33,433 bases of DNA, from contig JAJCXP010000102.1 in the NCBI GenBank assembly GCA_029263375.1, positions 1 to 33,433 of the forward strand. The letters run 5' to 3'. The stretch is from Acidobacteriota bacterium. Lineage in GTDB: Bacteria; Acidobacteriota; Thermoanaerobaculia; Multivoradales; JAHEKO01. A program made the position numbers and the translations under genes. The notes under the pieces were generated by a model that saw only the letters and a list, made by a program, of their open reading frames with translations, searched no databases and had not been told where the DNA came from. Within the stretch, counting starts at the first letter, position 1, and the number at the start of each line of letters is the position of its first letter. Shown here in pieces: positions 12,826-22,764 of the stretch.

Positions 12826-15486
12826 ATGACTGCCGAACGACAACGACTAGAAGAGGCGCGATCTGGAAGGCGAGCGTGGCGCGCCTGGGGGCCCTATCTC
12901 AGCGAACGGCAGTGGGGAACGGTGCGCGAGGACTACAGCGCCCACGGCACGGCCTGGGACTACCTTCCCCACGACCACGCACGGAGCCGTGCCTATCGCT
13001 GGGGCGAGGACGGAATCGCCGGCATCTGCGACCTGCAGCAGCGCCTCTGCTTTGCGCCGGCGCTGTGGAACCGGCGCGACCCGATCCTCAAGGAGCGCCT
13101 TTTCGGTCTGACCGGCAGCGAAGGCAACCACGGCGAGGACGTCAAGGAGTACTACTACTACCTCGACTCGACGCCGACGCACTCCTACATGAAGGCGCTC
13201 TACAAATACCCCCAGACGGAGTTTCCCTACGAGCTCCTGCTGCGCGAGAGCCGGCGACGAGGCAAGGGCGATCCGGAGTTCGAGCTGCTCGACAGCGGCG
13301 TATTCGACGAGGGTCGCTACTTCGATGTCTTCATGGAGTACGCCAAGGTCGACGCCGAGGACATCCTGATCCGGTACACCATCCACAATCGCGGACCGGA
13401 GGAGTCCGAGCTCGATCTGATCCCGCAGCTATGGTTCCGTAATACCTGGTCCTGGCAGGACGATGCACCCCGGCCAAGCCTCTGGATCGGCGACGACTCG
13501 GCGATCGAGACCCACCACGACGATCTCGGGCGCGTCACACTGCACTGTTCCGGCTCGCCCTCTCTGCTGCTGTGCGACAACGAGACCAACAGCCGCCGGC
13601 TCTTCGGAACGCAAGCGTCGGGCCCCTTCAAGGACGGCGTCCACGACTACCTCATCGCCGGCCACGAGGATGCCGTACGGCGCGAGGGCAGCGGCACCAA
13701 GGCCGGCGCACACTACCCGCTGCGCATCGCGGCCGGCGCCGCTGAGGTCGTCGATCTCCGGCTAGCGCGAGATCGGATGGCGGCGCCGTTCGACGACTTC
13801 GACGCCGAGTTGGAACGGCGGCGCGCCGAGGCGGACGAGTTCTACGCCGAGCTGCAGAGCGACATCGACGACGACGACCGGCGCCGGGTCCAACGCCAGG
13901 CTCTCGCCGGCATGCTCTGGTCCAAGCAGTTCTTCTACTACGACGTCGACGAATGGCTCGAAGGAGATCCCACTCAGCCGAGCCCACCGCCGGGCCGTCG
14001 CCACGGACGCAACAGCGGCTGGACGCACCTGAACAATGCCGACGTCATCTCGATGCCGGACAAGTGGGAGTACCCGTGGTACGCGGCCTGGGACCTGGCC
14101 TTCCACTGCATTCCGCTGGCGCTGGTCGATGCCGACTTCGCCAAAGACCAGCTCGTGCTCCTGACTCGCGAGTGGTACATGCACCCGAACGGCCAGCTGC
14201 CCGCGTACGAGTGGGCGTTCGGCGACGTCAACCCGCCGGTCCACGCCTGGGCGACCTGGCGCACGTTCAAGATCGACGCCAAGCAGAGCGGGCGTCCCGA
14301 TCACGACTTCCTCGAGCGCGTCTTCCACAAGCTGCTGCTCAACTTCACCTGGTGGGTCAACCGTAAGGACATTCACGGCCAGAACCTCTTCCAGGGCGGC
14401 TTCCTGGGCCTCGACAACATCGGCGTCTTCGACCGCAGTGCACCGCTGCCCACCGGCGGACACATCGAGCAGGCGGACGGCACCAGCTGGATGGCGATGT
14501 ACAGCCTGAACATGCTGCGCATCGCGCTCGAGCTCAGCGAGCGCAATCCCGTCTACCAGGATCTCGCCACCAAGTTCTTCGAGCACTTCCTCTACATCGC
14601 CGCGGCGATGACCAACATCGGCGACGAGGGCATCGATCTCTGGGACGACCAGGACGAGTTCTTCTACGATGTCCTGCACCTGCCGGACCGGGGGACCGCC
14701 ATGCCGCTGCGGCTACGGTCGATGGTCGGACTGATCCCGCTGTTCGCGGTCGAGACTCTCGAGCCCGAGCTGCTGGAGAAGCTCCCCGACTTCGCGCGCC
14801 GGATGAGCTGGTTCCTCGAGAACCGACCCGACCTGGCGAAGCTGGTGTCACGCTGGCACGAACCGGGCGTTGGCGATCGGCGGCTCCTGTCACTGCTGCG
14901 GCGTCACCGACTCAAGCGCGTCCTCTCCCGGATGCTCGACAGCTCGGAGTTCCTGTCCGACTACGGTGTGCGCGCGCTCTCCCGTCACTACGCCGACAAC
15001 CCCTTCGAGCTCGAAGCCAACGGCAATGTGCACACGGTGAGCTACCAACCCGCCGAGTCCGACAGCGGCCTGTTCGGAGGCAACTCCAACTGGCGCGGAC
15101 CGATCTGGTTCCCGGTCAACTTCCTGATCATCGAGTCGCTGCAGAAGTTCCACCACTACTACGGCGACGACTTCCAGGTCGAGTGCCCGACCGGTTCCGG
15201 CCGGATGGTCTCGCTCGACCAGGTGGCGCAGGAGCTGTCGGAGCGCCTCTGCCGCATCTTCCTGCGCGACGACCGCGGTGAGCGCGCCGTATTCGGCGAC
15301 GACACCCTGGTTCAGCAGGACCCCCATTTCCGCGACTACATCCTCTTTCATGAGTACTTCCACGGCGACAACGGCCGTGGAGTCGGCGCATCGCATCAGA
15401 CCGGCTGGACCGGTGTCGTCGCCAAGCTGCTGCAACCCCGCAGGGCCGCGCGACCGCGAGATGGCAAAAAGGAGACATCGAAGTGA
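12826..15486 (+). CDS. GH63/MGH1-like glucosidase
   Basis: An 886-residue cytoplasmic glycoside hydrolase (no signal peptide) of the GH63-related MGH1-like glucosidase group, proteins of about 880-900 residues with an (alpha/alpha)6 barrel. The N-terminal [18 protein letters not shown] and [20 protein letters not shown] segments and the [20 protein letters not shown] stretch are hallmarks. The barrel contains [38 protein letters not shown] and, near the end, [20 protein letters not shown], where catalytic acids are expected. It likely releases glucose from an alpha-glucoside or glucosylglycerate-like compatible solute; the exact substrate cannot be read from sequence. It is the first gene of the long plus-strand array and overlaps the next gene by GTGA. 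Confidence 0.87.
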   Translation: MTAERQRLEEARSGRRAWRAWGPYLSERQWGTVREDYSAHGTAWDYLPHDHARSRAYRWGEDGIAGICDLQQRLCFAPALWNRRDPILKERLFGLTGSEGNHGEDVKEYYYYLDSTPTHSYMKALYKYPQTEFPYELLLRESRRRGKGDPEFELLDSGVFDEGRYFDVFMEYAKVDAEDILIRYTIHNRGPEESELDLIPQLWFRNTWSWQDDAPRPSLWIGDDSAIETHHDDLGRVTLHCSGSPSLLLCDNETNSRRLFGTQASGPFKDGVHDYLIAGHEDAVRREGSGTKAGAHYPLRIAAGAAEVVDLRLARDRMAAPFDDFDAELERRRAEADEFYAELQSDIDDDDRRRVQRQALAGMLWSKQFFYYDVDEWLEGDPTQPSPPPGRRHGRNSGWTHLNNADVISMPDKWEYPWYAAWDLAFHCIPLALVDADFAKDQLVLLTREWYMHPNGQLPAYEWAFGDVNPPVHAWATWRTFKIDAKQSGRPDHDFLERVFHKLLLNFTWWVNRKDIHGQNLFQGGFLGLDNIGVFDRSAPLPTGGHIEQADGTSWMAMYSLNMLRIALELSERNPVYQDLATKFFEHFLYIAAAMTNIGDEGIDLWDDQDEFFYDVLHLPDRGTAMPLRLRSMVGLIPLFAVETLEPELLEKLPDFARRMSWFLENRPDLAKLVSRWHEPGVGDRRLLSLLRRHRLKRVLSRMLDSSEFLSDYGVRALSRHYADNPFELEANGNVHTVSYQPAESDSGLFGGNSNWRGPIWFPVNFLIIESLQKFHHYYGDDFQVECPTGSGRMVSLDQVAQELSERLCRIFLRDDRGERAVFGDDTLVQQDPHFRDYILFHEYFHGDNGRGVGASHQTGWTGVVAKLLQPRRAARPRDGKKETSK

Positions 15487-16331
15487 CTGGCGAAGAAGCT
15501 GCTGAAGTAGTCATGCCCTCGTGCAAGGTGCACGAGAGCCTCAAGGGACAGAAAGCGATGGTCACCGGCGCGAACTCCGGGATCGGTCGCGGGATCGCGC
15601 TGGCGCTCGCCGAGGCCGGCGCCGACGTGCTGATCAACTTCTACTCCGACCCGACCGCCGCGGCCGAGGTCGTCGAACAGATCGAAGGCTTGGGCCGGCG
15701 TGGCTTGGCCTTCCAGGCCGATGTCTCGAAGGAGGACGAGGTGCTGGCGATGTTCGACGCCATGCTCAAGGAGCTCGGCACCATCGACATCCTGGTCAAT
15801 AACGCCGGGCTCCAGCAGGACGCGCCGTTTCACGAGATGACGCTGCGCCAGTGGCATCGGGTGCTCGACACGAACCTGACCGGTCAGTTCCTGTGCGCCC
15901 GCGAGGCGGTGCGCGAATTCAAGCGCCGCGGTGTCGTGCCCGAGATCTCCTGCGCCGCCGGCAAGATCCTCTGCATCAGCTCGGTTCACGAGCTGATCCC
16001 CTGGGCGGGACACGTCAATTACGCGGCTTCGAAGGGCGGCGTCATGTTGATGATGAAGAGCATCGCCCAGGAGGTCGCGCCGGCCCGGATCCGGGTCAAC
16101 AGCATCTCACCGGGCGCGATCCGCACGCCGATCAACACCGACGCGTGGAGCACTCCCGAGGCGTACGAGTCGCTGCTCACACTGATCCCCTACCGCCGCA
16201 TCGGCGAGGTCGCGGACGTCGGGCGGGTCGCCGCCTGGTTGGCCTCCGACGACGCGGACTACATCACCGGCCACTCGCTCTACGTCGACGGCGGTATGAC
16301 CCTCTACCCCGGCTTCGCGACCGGAGGCTAA
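15483..16331 (+). CDS. SDR dehydrogenase, glucose 1-dehydrogenase type
   Basis: A 282-residue classical short-chain dehydrogenase. The nucleotide-binding motif TGANSGIG is at residues 28-35, the NNAG motif near 104, and the catalytic Ser167, Tyr180 and Lys184 are all present (NYAASKGG). Its overall pattern ([36 protein letters not shown]) matches bacterial glucose 1-dehydrogenases, which oxidise beta-D-glucose to gluconolactone with NAD(P). GTG 15483 overlaps the glucosidase stop (GTGA), suggesting coupled translation and use of the released glucose. The call of glucose as substrate is inference from similarity and context. Confidence 0.85.
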   Translation: MTGEEAAEVVMPSCKVHESLKGQKAMVTGANSGIGRGIALALAEAGADVLINFYSDPTAAAEVVEQIEGLGRRGLAFQADVSKEDEVLAMFDAMLKELGTIDILVNNAGLQQDAPFHEMTLRQWHRVLDTNLTGQFLCAREAVREFKRRGVVPEISCAAGKILCISSVHELIPWAGHVNYAASKGGVMLMMKSIAQEVAPARIRVNSISPGAIRTPINTDAWSTPEAYESLLTLIPYRRIGEVADVGRVAAWLASDDADYITGHSLYVDGGMTLYPGFATGG

Positions 16332-16334
16332 TCG

Positions 16335-17051
16335 ATGATCGACCTGATGGGGCAGGTGGTGCTGGTCACCGGAGCGTCGGGCAATCTCGGTCAGGCGGCG
16401 GCGCGTGCCTTCGCGGCCGCCGGCGCCACGCTCGTCCTGGTCGATCGCTCGACAGGACGGCTCGGCGACCTCTTTCCCGACCAGTACGACGACGATCTTC
16501 TCCTGGTCGCCGAGGGCGTCAACCTGGCGCGAGAGGAGGAGATCGCCGCGGTCTGCGCCAAGGCACTCGAGCGGTTCGGTCGTCTCGACGCGCTCTTCAA
16601 TACCGTCGGCGCCTACCGCGGCGGCACCCCGGTGACCGAGGAGTCTGCGGCCACCTGGAGCCTGCTCTACGAGGTGAACGTCTCGGCAACGCTGAACGCA
16701 TGTCGCGCCGTGCTGCCGGCGATGCTCGACCGCGGTCGAGGGGCGATCGTCAACACCGCGAGCCGCGACGGCCTGCGCGGAGCCGCCGGCAGCGCCGCCT
16801 ACGGAGCCGCCAAAGCGGCGGTCCTGCGCCTTACCGAGAGCCTCGCCGCCGAGGTCGGTCCGAGCGGCGTTCGGGTCAACGCGGTCGTGCCCGGCACCCT
16901 GGACACGCCACAGAACCGGCAGGGCACGCCGGACGCCGACTTCAAGCGCTGGGTCGAGCCGAGCGCGGTCGCCGACGTCGCGGTGTTCCTGGCGTCCGAC
17001 CGAGCCCGCGCGGTCAACGGCGCCACTGTCCCGGTCCTCGGGTTGAGCTGA
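16335..17051 (+). CDS. SDR family oxidoreductase
   Basis: A 238-residue short-chain dehydrogenase. The cofactor loop TGASGNLG (residues 12-19) is a variant with Leu in place of the usual Ile. The catalytic Ser143, Tyr156 and Lys160 are present (AAYGAAKAAV). The typical NNAG is replaced by NTVGAYRGG, which is seen in some divergent SDRs. The substrate is unknown. It begins 3 bp after the previous SDR and is probably co-translated with it. Confidence 0.85.
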   Translation: MIDLMGQVVLVTGASGNLGQAAARAFAAAGATLVLVDRSTGRLGDLFPDQYDDDLLLVAEGVNLAREEEIAAVCAKALERFGRLDALFNTVGAYRGGTPVTEESAATWSLLYEVNVSATLNACRAVLPAMLDRGRGAIVNTASRDGLRGAAGSAAYGAAKAAVLRLTESLAAEVGPSGVRVNAVVPGTLDTPQNRQGTPDADFKRWVEPSAVADVAVFLASDRARAVNGATVPVLGLS

Positions 17052-17065
17052 ATGGAGATCGCGCT

Positions 17066-19081
17066 GTGAAGCTGACCAAAGACCGCTCGACACTCACCGA
17101 TTTCGCAGCCTCGTCGCGCCTCGAATGGTTGGAGACCAACGGGCTCGGCGGTTGGGCGTCCAGCAGCCTGGCCGGCGCCAACACCCGCCGCTATCACGGC
17201 CTGCTGGTCGCCGCGACCGAGCCGCCGGTGGGCAGAACCGTTCTGCTGGCGAAGCTCGACGAGACGGTGACCGTCGGCGACCAACACTTCGAGCTCGCCA
17301 CGAACCAGTTCCCGGGCGTCGTCCATCCGTCGGGACATCAGCACCTCGAGGCCTTCTCGCTCGACCTCATGCCCCGGTTCACATTCGCCTTGGCCGACGT
17401 CCGCTTGCACAAGACGGTCGCTGCCCTCGATGGTGAGAACACCACGCTGGTGGTCTACGAGCTCGACGAGAAGGCGCCCGAGCCGGTGACCCTCGAGCTC
17501 CGCCCACTGGTCGCCGGACGCGGCTTCCACGAGGTGGGGCGCGCCGGAGCCAGGTCGTTCGAGGTCCTCGAAGGCGGCTCCACGACCCGCATCACATCCG
17601 CCGGCGCCTCCTGGGAGCTGTTCATCGAGCTCGAGGGCTCGGAGCTCGTCCGGGGGGACGACTGGTACTACAACTTCGAGTACCCGTTCGAGCGCTACCG
17701 TGGACTCGAGTTCCGCGAAGATCTTTGGACCCCCGGCTACCTGCGCCGGCAGCTCGAGCCGGGCGCCAGCATCGCGGTCGTCATCTCGGACCGGGAACCC
17801 GGCGGCCGGGACTGGAGGAAGCTTCTCAGCAAGGAGCGCAAGCGCCGGCTCGCCCGGATCCGCGAGCTGCCGGAGACAGCCGGACCGATCCGTCAGCTCG
17901 CACGGGCGGCGGACCAGTTCGTGGTGCGGCGCGGCGACGATCTGCGCACCGTCATCGCCGGCTACCCGTGGTTCGGCGACTGGGGACGCGACACGATGAT
18001 CGCCCTGCCCGGCCTGGCGCTGGTCACCGGTCGCCTGGCCGACGCCAAGAAGATCCTGCGCGCGTTCGCCGCCAGCGTCAGCCAGGGGATGCTCCCGAAC
18101 CGCTTTCCGGACGACGGCGAGGAGCCCGAGTACAACACCGTCGACGCCACGCTCTGGTTCTTCGTCGCCATCTATCGCTACCTGGTCTACTCCGGTGACC
18201 GCGAGTTCGTCGATCGCGAGCTGGTGCCGGTCCTGCGCGACATCCTGGAGTGGCACGATCGCGGCACCCGCTACGGCATCGCGGTCGCCGACGACGGCCT
18301 GCTGGCCGCCGGCGAGCCGGGCGTCCAGCTGACCTGGATGGACGCCAAAGTGGGCGACTGGGTGGTGACGCCGCGCCAGGGCAAAGCGGTGGAGATCAAC
18401 GCGCTCTGGTACAACGCGCTCAGGATCCTGGCCGAGCTCGAATCGCACTTCGGCCGGCCCGACCGGGCGCGTTCGCTGGCCACCCGCGCCGAAGGGGTAC
18501 GGCGCACCTTCTGCCGCACCTTCTGGTTCGAGGACGGCAAGTATCTCCACGACGTCATCGGCGCGGCGGGACCGGACAGCTCACTGCGCCCCAACCAGAT
18601 CTTCGCCCTCAGCCTGCCCTTTCCGCTGCTCTCCAAGGCGCGGGCGAAGTGCGTCCTCGCTCGTGTCGAGCAGGCGCTGCTCACGCCGGTGGGTCTGCGC
18701 AGTCTGTCCGCCGACCATCCCGACTACCGGGGGATCTATGGCGGCGATGCCCTGTCGCGCGACTCCGTCTACCATCAGGGCACCGTCTGGAGCTGGTTGC
18801 TCGGTCCGTTCGTCACCGCCCTGGTCCGGGTGCGCGGCGAAGCGGGACGCCGGCAGGCCGCCGAGCTCCTCGACACCGCCTTCGAGCATCTCGAGGACGC
18901 GTGCATCGGTACGGTATCCGAGATCTTCGACGGCCAGCCGCCGCACGAGCCGCGCGGCGCGCCGGCGCAGGCCTGGAGCGTCGCCGAGCTGCTGCGCGCC
19001 TACTTCGAAGACGTCCGACAGATCTCCGGCGGCGCCATGAGTCGGTCCATCAACCCTCCGGTGGGTGAGTCGCTGCAATGA
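17066..19081 (+). CDS. Amylo-alpha-1,6-glucosidase (glycogen-debranching-type enzyme)
   Basis: A 671-residue cytoplasmic enzyme. The N-terminal domain begins WLETNGLGGWASSSLAGANT, then RRYHGLLVAA, the hallmark of bacterial GDE N-terminal domains (~15-230). The C-terminal (alpha/alpha)6 domain (~280-650) carries GYPWFGDWGRDTMIALPGL (GDWGRD at 304-309), EYNTVDATLWFFVAIYRY, LTWMDAKVGDWVVTPR and a late YHQGTVWSWLLGPFVTAL, which includes the catalytic region. It should hydrolyse alpha-1,6 branches of glycogen or maltodextrins, or a related glucoside. GTG 17066 is chosen because GGAG lies 8 nt upstream; the frame is open much further upstream, but that part shadows the SDR genes. The stop overlaps the aquaporin start by ATGA. 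Confidence 0.88.
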   Translation: MKLTKDRSTLTDFAASSRLEWLETNGLGGWASSSLAGANTRRYHGLLVAATEPPVGRTVLLAKLDETVTVGDQHFELATNQFPGVVHPSGHQHLEAFSLDLMPRFTFALADVRLHKTVAALDGENTTLVVYELDEKAPEPVTLELRPLVAGRGFHEVGRAGARSFEVLEGGSTTRITSAGASWELFIELEGSELVRGDDWYYNFEYPFERYRGLEFREDLWTPGYLRRQLEPGASIAVVISDREPGGRDWRKLLSKERKRRLARIRELPETAGPIRQLARAADQFVVRRGDDLRTVIAGYPWFGDWGRDTMIALPGLALVTGRLADAKKILRAFAASVSQGMLPNRFPDDGEEPEYNTVDATLWFFVAIYRYLVYSGDREFVDRELVPVLRDILEWHDRGTRYGIAVADDGLLAAGEPGVQLTWMDAKVGDWVVTPRQGKAVEINALWYNALRILAELESHFGRPDRARSLATRAEGVRRTFCRTFWFEDGKYLHDVIGAAGPDSSLRPNQIFALSLPFPLLSKARAKCVLARVEQALLTPVGLRSLSADHPDYRGIYGGDALSRDSVYHQGTVWSWLLGPFVTALVRVRGEAGRRQAAELLDTAFEHLEDACIGTVSEIFDGQPPHEPRGAPAQAWSVAELLRAYFEDVRQISGGAMSRSINPPVGESLQ

Positions 19082-19878
19082 CCCGAGACCGCGAGCTGCA
19101 CTGGCCCGAGTATCTGATGGAGGCCGCCGGACTCGGTCTGTTCATGGTCTCGGCCGGCCTCCTGACGCTGCTGCTCGAGCACCCGAGCTCGCCGGCCCAT
19201 CAGGCAATCCCGGACGCGCTCGCCCGGCGTACGCTGATGGGCCTCGGAATCGGCGCGACCGCCGTCGGCCTGATCTATTCACCGTGGGGACAGCAGTCGG
19301 GCGCGCATCTCAACCCGGCGGTGACCGTGACGTTCCTGCGGCTCGGAAAGATCGCGCCGCACGACGCACTGCTCTACGTCGTCTTTCAGTTCATCGGCGG
19401 CCTGCTCGGGGTACTCGCCGTGCTGCTGGTCTTCGGCTCGGCATTCAGCGAGCCGCCGGTCGCGTTCGTCGCCACCGTGCCCGGCCCGGAGGGCGCTCTG
19501 GTCGCGTTCGTGGCCGAGGTGTTCATCGCCTTCGGCCTGATGTGCCTGGTGCTCTGGACCACGAACACGCCGCGGTTCGCAACCCTGACCGGCTGGCTGG
19601 TCGGCGCTCTGCTCGCCCTCTACATCACCTTCGAGGCGCCGTTCTCGGGCATGAGCCTCAATCCGGCGCGCACGCTGGCGTCGGCGTTCCCGGGGGCCAT
19701 CTGGTCAGCCCTGTGGGTCTACTTCACGGCGCCGTTCATCGGCATGCTGGCGGCCGCCGAGCTCTACCGACGCAGAGGCCGGGTCCGCTGCGCGAAGTTC
19801 AACCACACCAACGATCGCCGCTGCATCTTCCGCTGCGGCTACCACTCCCCATCCCTAATGAGAGAGCCCCAACCGTGA
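19078..19878 (+). CDS. Aquaporin / MIP-family channel with Cys/His-rich tail
   Basis: A 266-residue inner-membrane channel with the two half-helix signatures SGAHLNPAV (NPA at 79-81) and GMSLNPARTL (NPA at 195-197), and about six membrane helices. It should pass water or small polyols such as glycerol. The cytoplasmic C-terminus is unusual: C238, H243, C249, C253 and H256 in a basic tail (CAKFNHTNDRRCIFRCGYH), which could bind a metal. It lies between the debranching enzyme and the GMC oxidoreductase, with 4-bp overlaps on both sides. It may serve osmotic balance during sugar breakdown or move the substrate/product of neighbouring enzymes. Confidence 0.9.
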   Translation: MTRDRELHWPEYLMEAAGLGLFMVSAGLLTLLLEHPSSPAHQAIPDALARRTLMGLGIGATAVGLIYSPWGQQSGAHLNPAVTVTFLRLGKIAPHDALLYVVFQFIGGLLGVLAVLLVFGSAFSEPPVAFVATVPGPEGALVAFVAEVFIAFGLMCLVLWTTNTPRFATLTGWLVGALLALYITFEAPFSGMSLNPARTLASAFPGAIWSALWVYFTAPFIGMLAAAELYRRRGRVRCAKFNHTNDRRCIFRCGYHSPSLMREPQP

Positions 19879-21419
19879 GCAACCGACACTACGACGTCAT
19901 CATCATCGGCAGCGGCGCCGGCGGTGGCACCCTGGCCTACCGGCTGGCCCCGAGCGGCAAGCGCATCCTGCTGCTCGAACGAGGCGACTACGTCCCTCGG
20001 GAGCAGGACAATTGGAGCACGCGGGCGGTCAACGTCGACGGCAAGTACCAGACCAAGGAGATCTGGCGCGACAAGGACGGCAAGCCTCTGCACCCGCACA
20101 CCAACTACTGGGTGGGCGGCAACACCAAGTTCTACGGCGCGGCGCTGTTTCGCATGCGCCGGGAGGACTTCGGCGAGGTCCGTCACGAAGGCGGCATGTC
20201 GCCGGCCTGGCCGATCTCCTACGAGGCGCTCGAGCCCTATTACTCGGCGGCGGAGAGCATCTACCACGTGCATGGAGAGCGCGGCGTGGACCCCACCGAG
20301 CCGCCGGCGAGCGGCGACTATCCCTACCCCGCGGTCAGCCACGAGCCGCGCATCCAGGAGCTGCATGACGACCTCGAACGGCTCGGTCACAAGCCGTTCC
20401 ACGTACCGCTCGGCATCATGCTGGATGAGAGCTCGCCGCGCACCAGCCGCTGCATCCGATGCGCGACCTGCGACGGCCACCCGTGCCTGGTCCAGGCCAA
20501 GGCCGACGCACAGACCTGCTGCGTGGATCCGGCGCTCGAGCATCCGAACGTCGAGTTGGTGACCGGCGCCAAGGTCTCGCGACTCGTGACCAGCCCGTCC
20601 GGGCGGGAGGTCACCGAAGTCGTCGTCGAGGTCGACGGCGAGACCCGTACCTACGGCGCGAGCATCGTGGTCGCGGCGTGCGGCGCCATCAACTCGGCCG
20701 CCCTGCTGCTCAGATCCGCCAACGACCGGCACCCCGCCGGGCTCGGCAACTCCTCGGGGGTCGTCGGGCGCCACTACATGGGGCATGTCAACTCGGTCGT
20801 CCTGGCGCTGTCGCTCTGTGAGAACCCCTCGGTCTTTCAGAAGACCCTGGCGTTGAACGACTTCTACTTCGGCTCCCCGGACTGGGAGTTCCCGATGGGA
20901 CACATCTCGTTCGTCGGCAAGCTCGACGCGGCGACGTTGTCGGCGGGCGCGCCGCCGCTAGCGCCCAACTGGACCCTCGATCAGATGGCGCGCCACTCCC
21001 TCGACTTCTGGCTGACGTCCGAGGACCTGCCCGACCCCGACAACCGGGTGACCCTGGACGCCAACGGCGAGATCGTCCTGAGCTACGCACCCAACAACCT
21101 GGTGGCCCACGCGCGACTGAAGGCGAAGCTCAAGGAGCTGGTCAAGAAAGCCGGCTGTCACGAGCACCTGCTACCGCTCCAACTCTTCCTGGGGCAGCAG
21201 ATCCCGCTCGCCGGGGTCGCCCATCAGAACGGCACGATCCGCTTCGGTAACGATCCCGAGAGCTCCGCCCTCGACATCCACTGCCGCTGCCACGACCTCG
21301 ACAACCTGTACGTGGTGGACGGCAGCTTCTTCCCGTCGAGCTCAGCCGTCAACCCGGCGTTGACGATCATCGCCAACGCGCTACGGGTCGGCGACCATCT
21401 GCTCGAGCGCCTCGGTTAG
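19875..21419 (+). CDS. GMC-family FAD-dependent oxidoreductase
   Basis: A 514-residue flavoprotein. The FAD-binding GSGAGGG is at residues 12-18. The second GMC segment (TNYWVGGNTKFYGAALFRMR), the catalytic His in AGVAHQNGTIRFG, and the C-terminal VDGSFFPSSSAVNPALTIIA signature with the active-site Asn are present. A Cys-rich patch in the middle (SRCIRCATCDGHPC) is shared by one GMC subgroup and may bind metal. It should oxidise a sugar, polyol or alcohol; the acceptor is unknown. GTG 19875 overlaps the aquaporin stop (GTGA). Upstream extension of the frame is aquaporin shadow. The context suggests oxidation of glucose-derived compounds. Confidence 0.9.
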   Translation: MSNRHYDVIIIGSGAGGGTLAYRLAPSGKRILLLERGDYVPREQDNWSTRAVNVDGKYQTKEIWRDKDGKPLHPHTNYWVGGNTKFYGAALFRMRREDFGEVRHEGGMSPAWPISYEALEPYYSAAESIYHVHGERGVDPTEPPASGDYPYPAVSHEPRIQELHDDLERLGHKPFHVPLGIMLDESSPRTSRCIRCATCDGHPCLVQAKADAQTCCVDPALEHPNVELVTGAKVSRLVTSPSGREVTEVVVEVDGETRTYGASIVVAACGAINSAALLLRSANDRHPAGLGNSSGVVGRHYMGHVNSVVLALSLCENPSVFQKTLALNDFYFGSPDWEFPMGHISFVGKLDAATLSAGAPPLAPNWTLDQMARHSLDFWLTSEDLPDPDNRVTLDANGEIVLSYAPNNLVAHARLKAKLKELVKKAGCHEHLLPLQLFLGQQIPLAGVAHQNGTIRFGNDPESSALDIHCRCHDLDNLYVVDGSFFPSSSAVNPALTIIANALRVGDHLLERLG

Positions 21420-21442
21420 TGCCGCCATTGTCAGGAGCCGAC

Positions 21443-22465
21443 ATGTACCGGACACTCAGACTCACCCTTCTTGTACTGGCGCTGCTGGTCTCGCGCGCGG
21501 CGTCGGCGGAGCCGCTGGCGCGCGCGGTCGAGGCGATCGGCATCACGGTCTCCGACGTCGACCGAGCCGTCGAATTCTTCACCGGCGTGCTCGATTTCGA
21601 GCAAATCTCGGAACGCGAGATTCACGGTCCCGATCCCGAGCGCCTGCTGGGGGTCTTCGGCCTGCGGGCGCGGGTCGCCCGGCTGCGGCTCGGGCGCGAG
21701 ATCGTGGAGCTCACTGAATACCTGGCGCCGCGCGGACGTCCGATACCGCAGGACAGCAGTAGCAACGACCTCTGGTTCCAGCACATCGCGATCGTCGTCA
21801 GCGACATGGATGCGGCCTACGCGCGCCTCCGCGCCGCCGGCGTCGGCCACGTCTCGAGTGGCCCGCAGCGGCTACCGGACTGGAACCCGGCCGCCGGCGG
21901 CATCGAGGCGTTCTATTTTCTCGATCCCGACGGCCACACGCTCGAGCTCATCTACTTCCCGCCCGGGAAGGGGGACGAGCGGTGGCACGAGACCACCGAC
22001 AGAACCTTCCTGGGCATCGACCACACCGCCATCGCGGTCGCCGACACCGATCGCAGCGTAAGGTTCTATCGCGACCTGCTCGGTCTGCGGGTGGCGGGTG
22101 AGAGCGAGAACCATGGGCGAGAGCAGGAGCTGCTCAACGGCGTCTTCGGGGCCCGCTTGCGGATCACCGGCCTGCGGACCGCCGCCGGACCGGCGATCGA
22201 GCTGCTCGAGTACCTCGCCCCACGAACCGGGCGGCCCGCCCCGTCGGACCTGATGGCCAACGACCTGGTCCACTGGCAGACGACGCTGCGGGTGCCGGCG
22301 ATAGACGCCGCGTCCCGCGGTGTGCTGACCAGCGACGGCTGGTGGGTTTCGCCCGGACCTGTGAGCACGGACGACGGCGCCTCGCCGATCGGAGCGCCGG
22401 CTCCGGCAGGGCGCGGTATGCTCGTCCGCGACCCGGACGGTCACGGTCTCCTGCTGATCCAGTAG
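21443..22465 (+). CDS. Exported double VOC-domain protein
   Basis: A 340-residue protein with a signal peptide (MYRTLRLTLLVLALLVSRAASA) and two vicinal-oxygen-chelate (glyoxalase/dioxygenase fold) domains at about 28-185 and 195-340. Each opens with the same pattern (ITVSDVDRAVEFFTGVLDFE and TAIAVADTDRSVRFYRDLLG) and ends in FLDPDGHTLELIYF or VRDPDGHGLLLIQ. The first domain has Thr where the first metal His usually lies; the second keeps His (GIDHTAIAV). ATG 21443 has AGGAG 7 nt upstream. Export of a VOC protein is uncommon. A periplasmic metal enzyme or ligand-binding protein is likely; the substrate is unknown. Confidence 0.85.
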   Translation: MYRTLRLTLLVLALLVSRAASAEPLARAVEAIGITVSDVDRAVEFFTGVLDFEQISEREIHGPDPERLLGVFGLRARVARLRLGREIVELTEYLAPRGRPIPQDSSSNDLWFQHIAIVVSDMDAAYARLRAAGVGHVSSGPQRLPDWNPAAGGIEAFYFLDPDGHTLELIYFPPGKGDERWHETTDRTFLGIDHTAIAVADTDRSVRFYRDLLGLRVAGESENHGREQELLNGVFGARLRITGLRTAAGPAIELLEYLAPRTGRPAPSDLMANDLVHWQTTLRVPAIDAASRGVLTSDGWWVSPGPVSTDDGASPIGAPAPAGRGMLVRDPDGHGLLLIQ

Positions 22466-22506
22466 CGGTGGTCAGAGGGGGCCGTCGTAGCGGAAAGGTG
22501 GTGAGA

Positions 22507-22764
22507 GTGGACGCGAGTTTGGCAAGCTGGTTGGTAGTGGGCGCCGGCCTCTATGCCGCGGCGGGCGCCCTGTTCGCGGTCCTCTTCGTCTCCAAGGGAG
22601 TCGGGCGCATTGACCCCGCCGCCCGCGGGGCCCGACTGGGTTTTCGCCTCCTGATCCTGCCGGCGAGCATCGCGCTGTGGCCGATCCTGCTCCGACGATG
22701 GCTCTCGGGGGTCGAAGAACCACCCGCGGAGCGCAACGCCCACCGGGAGGCGGCGGGTCGATGA
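22507..22764 (+). CDS. Small two-helix membrane protein
   Basis: An 85-residue protein with two hydrophobic helices (~6-28, SWLVVGAGLYAAAGALFAVL; ~45-62, LLILPASIALWPILL). The short soluble part between them contains VGRIDPAARGARLGF, and the tail is PAERNAHREAAG. I have the impression that a small protein of this pattern accompanies ferric-reductase/Rieske genes in other bacteria, but I have no family name. GTG 22507 is preferred because GGAAAGG lies 8 nt upstream; GTG 22501 is possible. The stop overlaps the next start by ATGA. Confidence 0.7.
   Translation: MDASLASWLVVGAGLYAAAGALFAVLFVSKGVGRIDPAARGARLGFRLLILPASIALWPILLRRWLSGVEEPPAERNAHREAAGR

Noticed and set aside
15851-17065. Upstream extension of the debranching enzyme frame
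   Set aside because: Translation is Arg/Pro-rich shadow of the two SDR genes; the GTG at 17066 with GGAG 8 nt upstream begins the conserved domain.
16799-18550. 583-codon minus-strand ORF
   Set aside because: Antisense to the debranching enzyme and the second SDR, whose motifs are intact on the plus strand.
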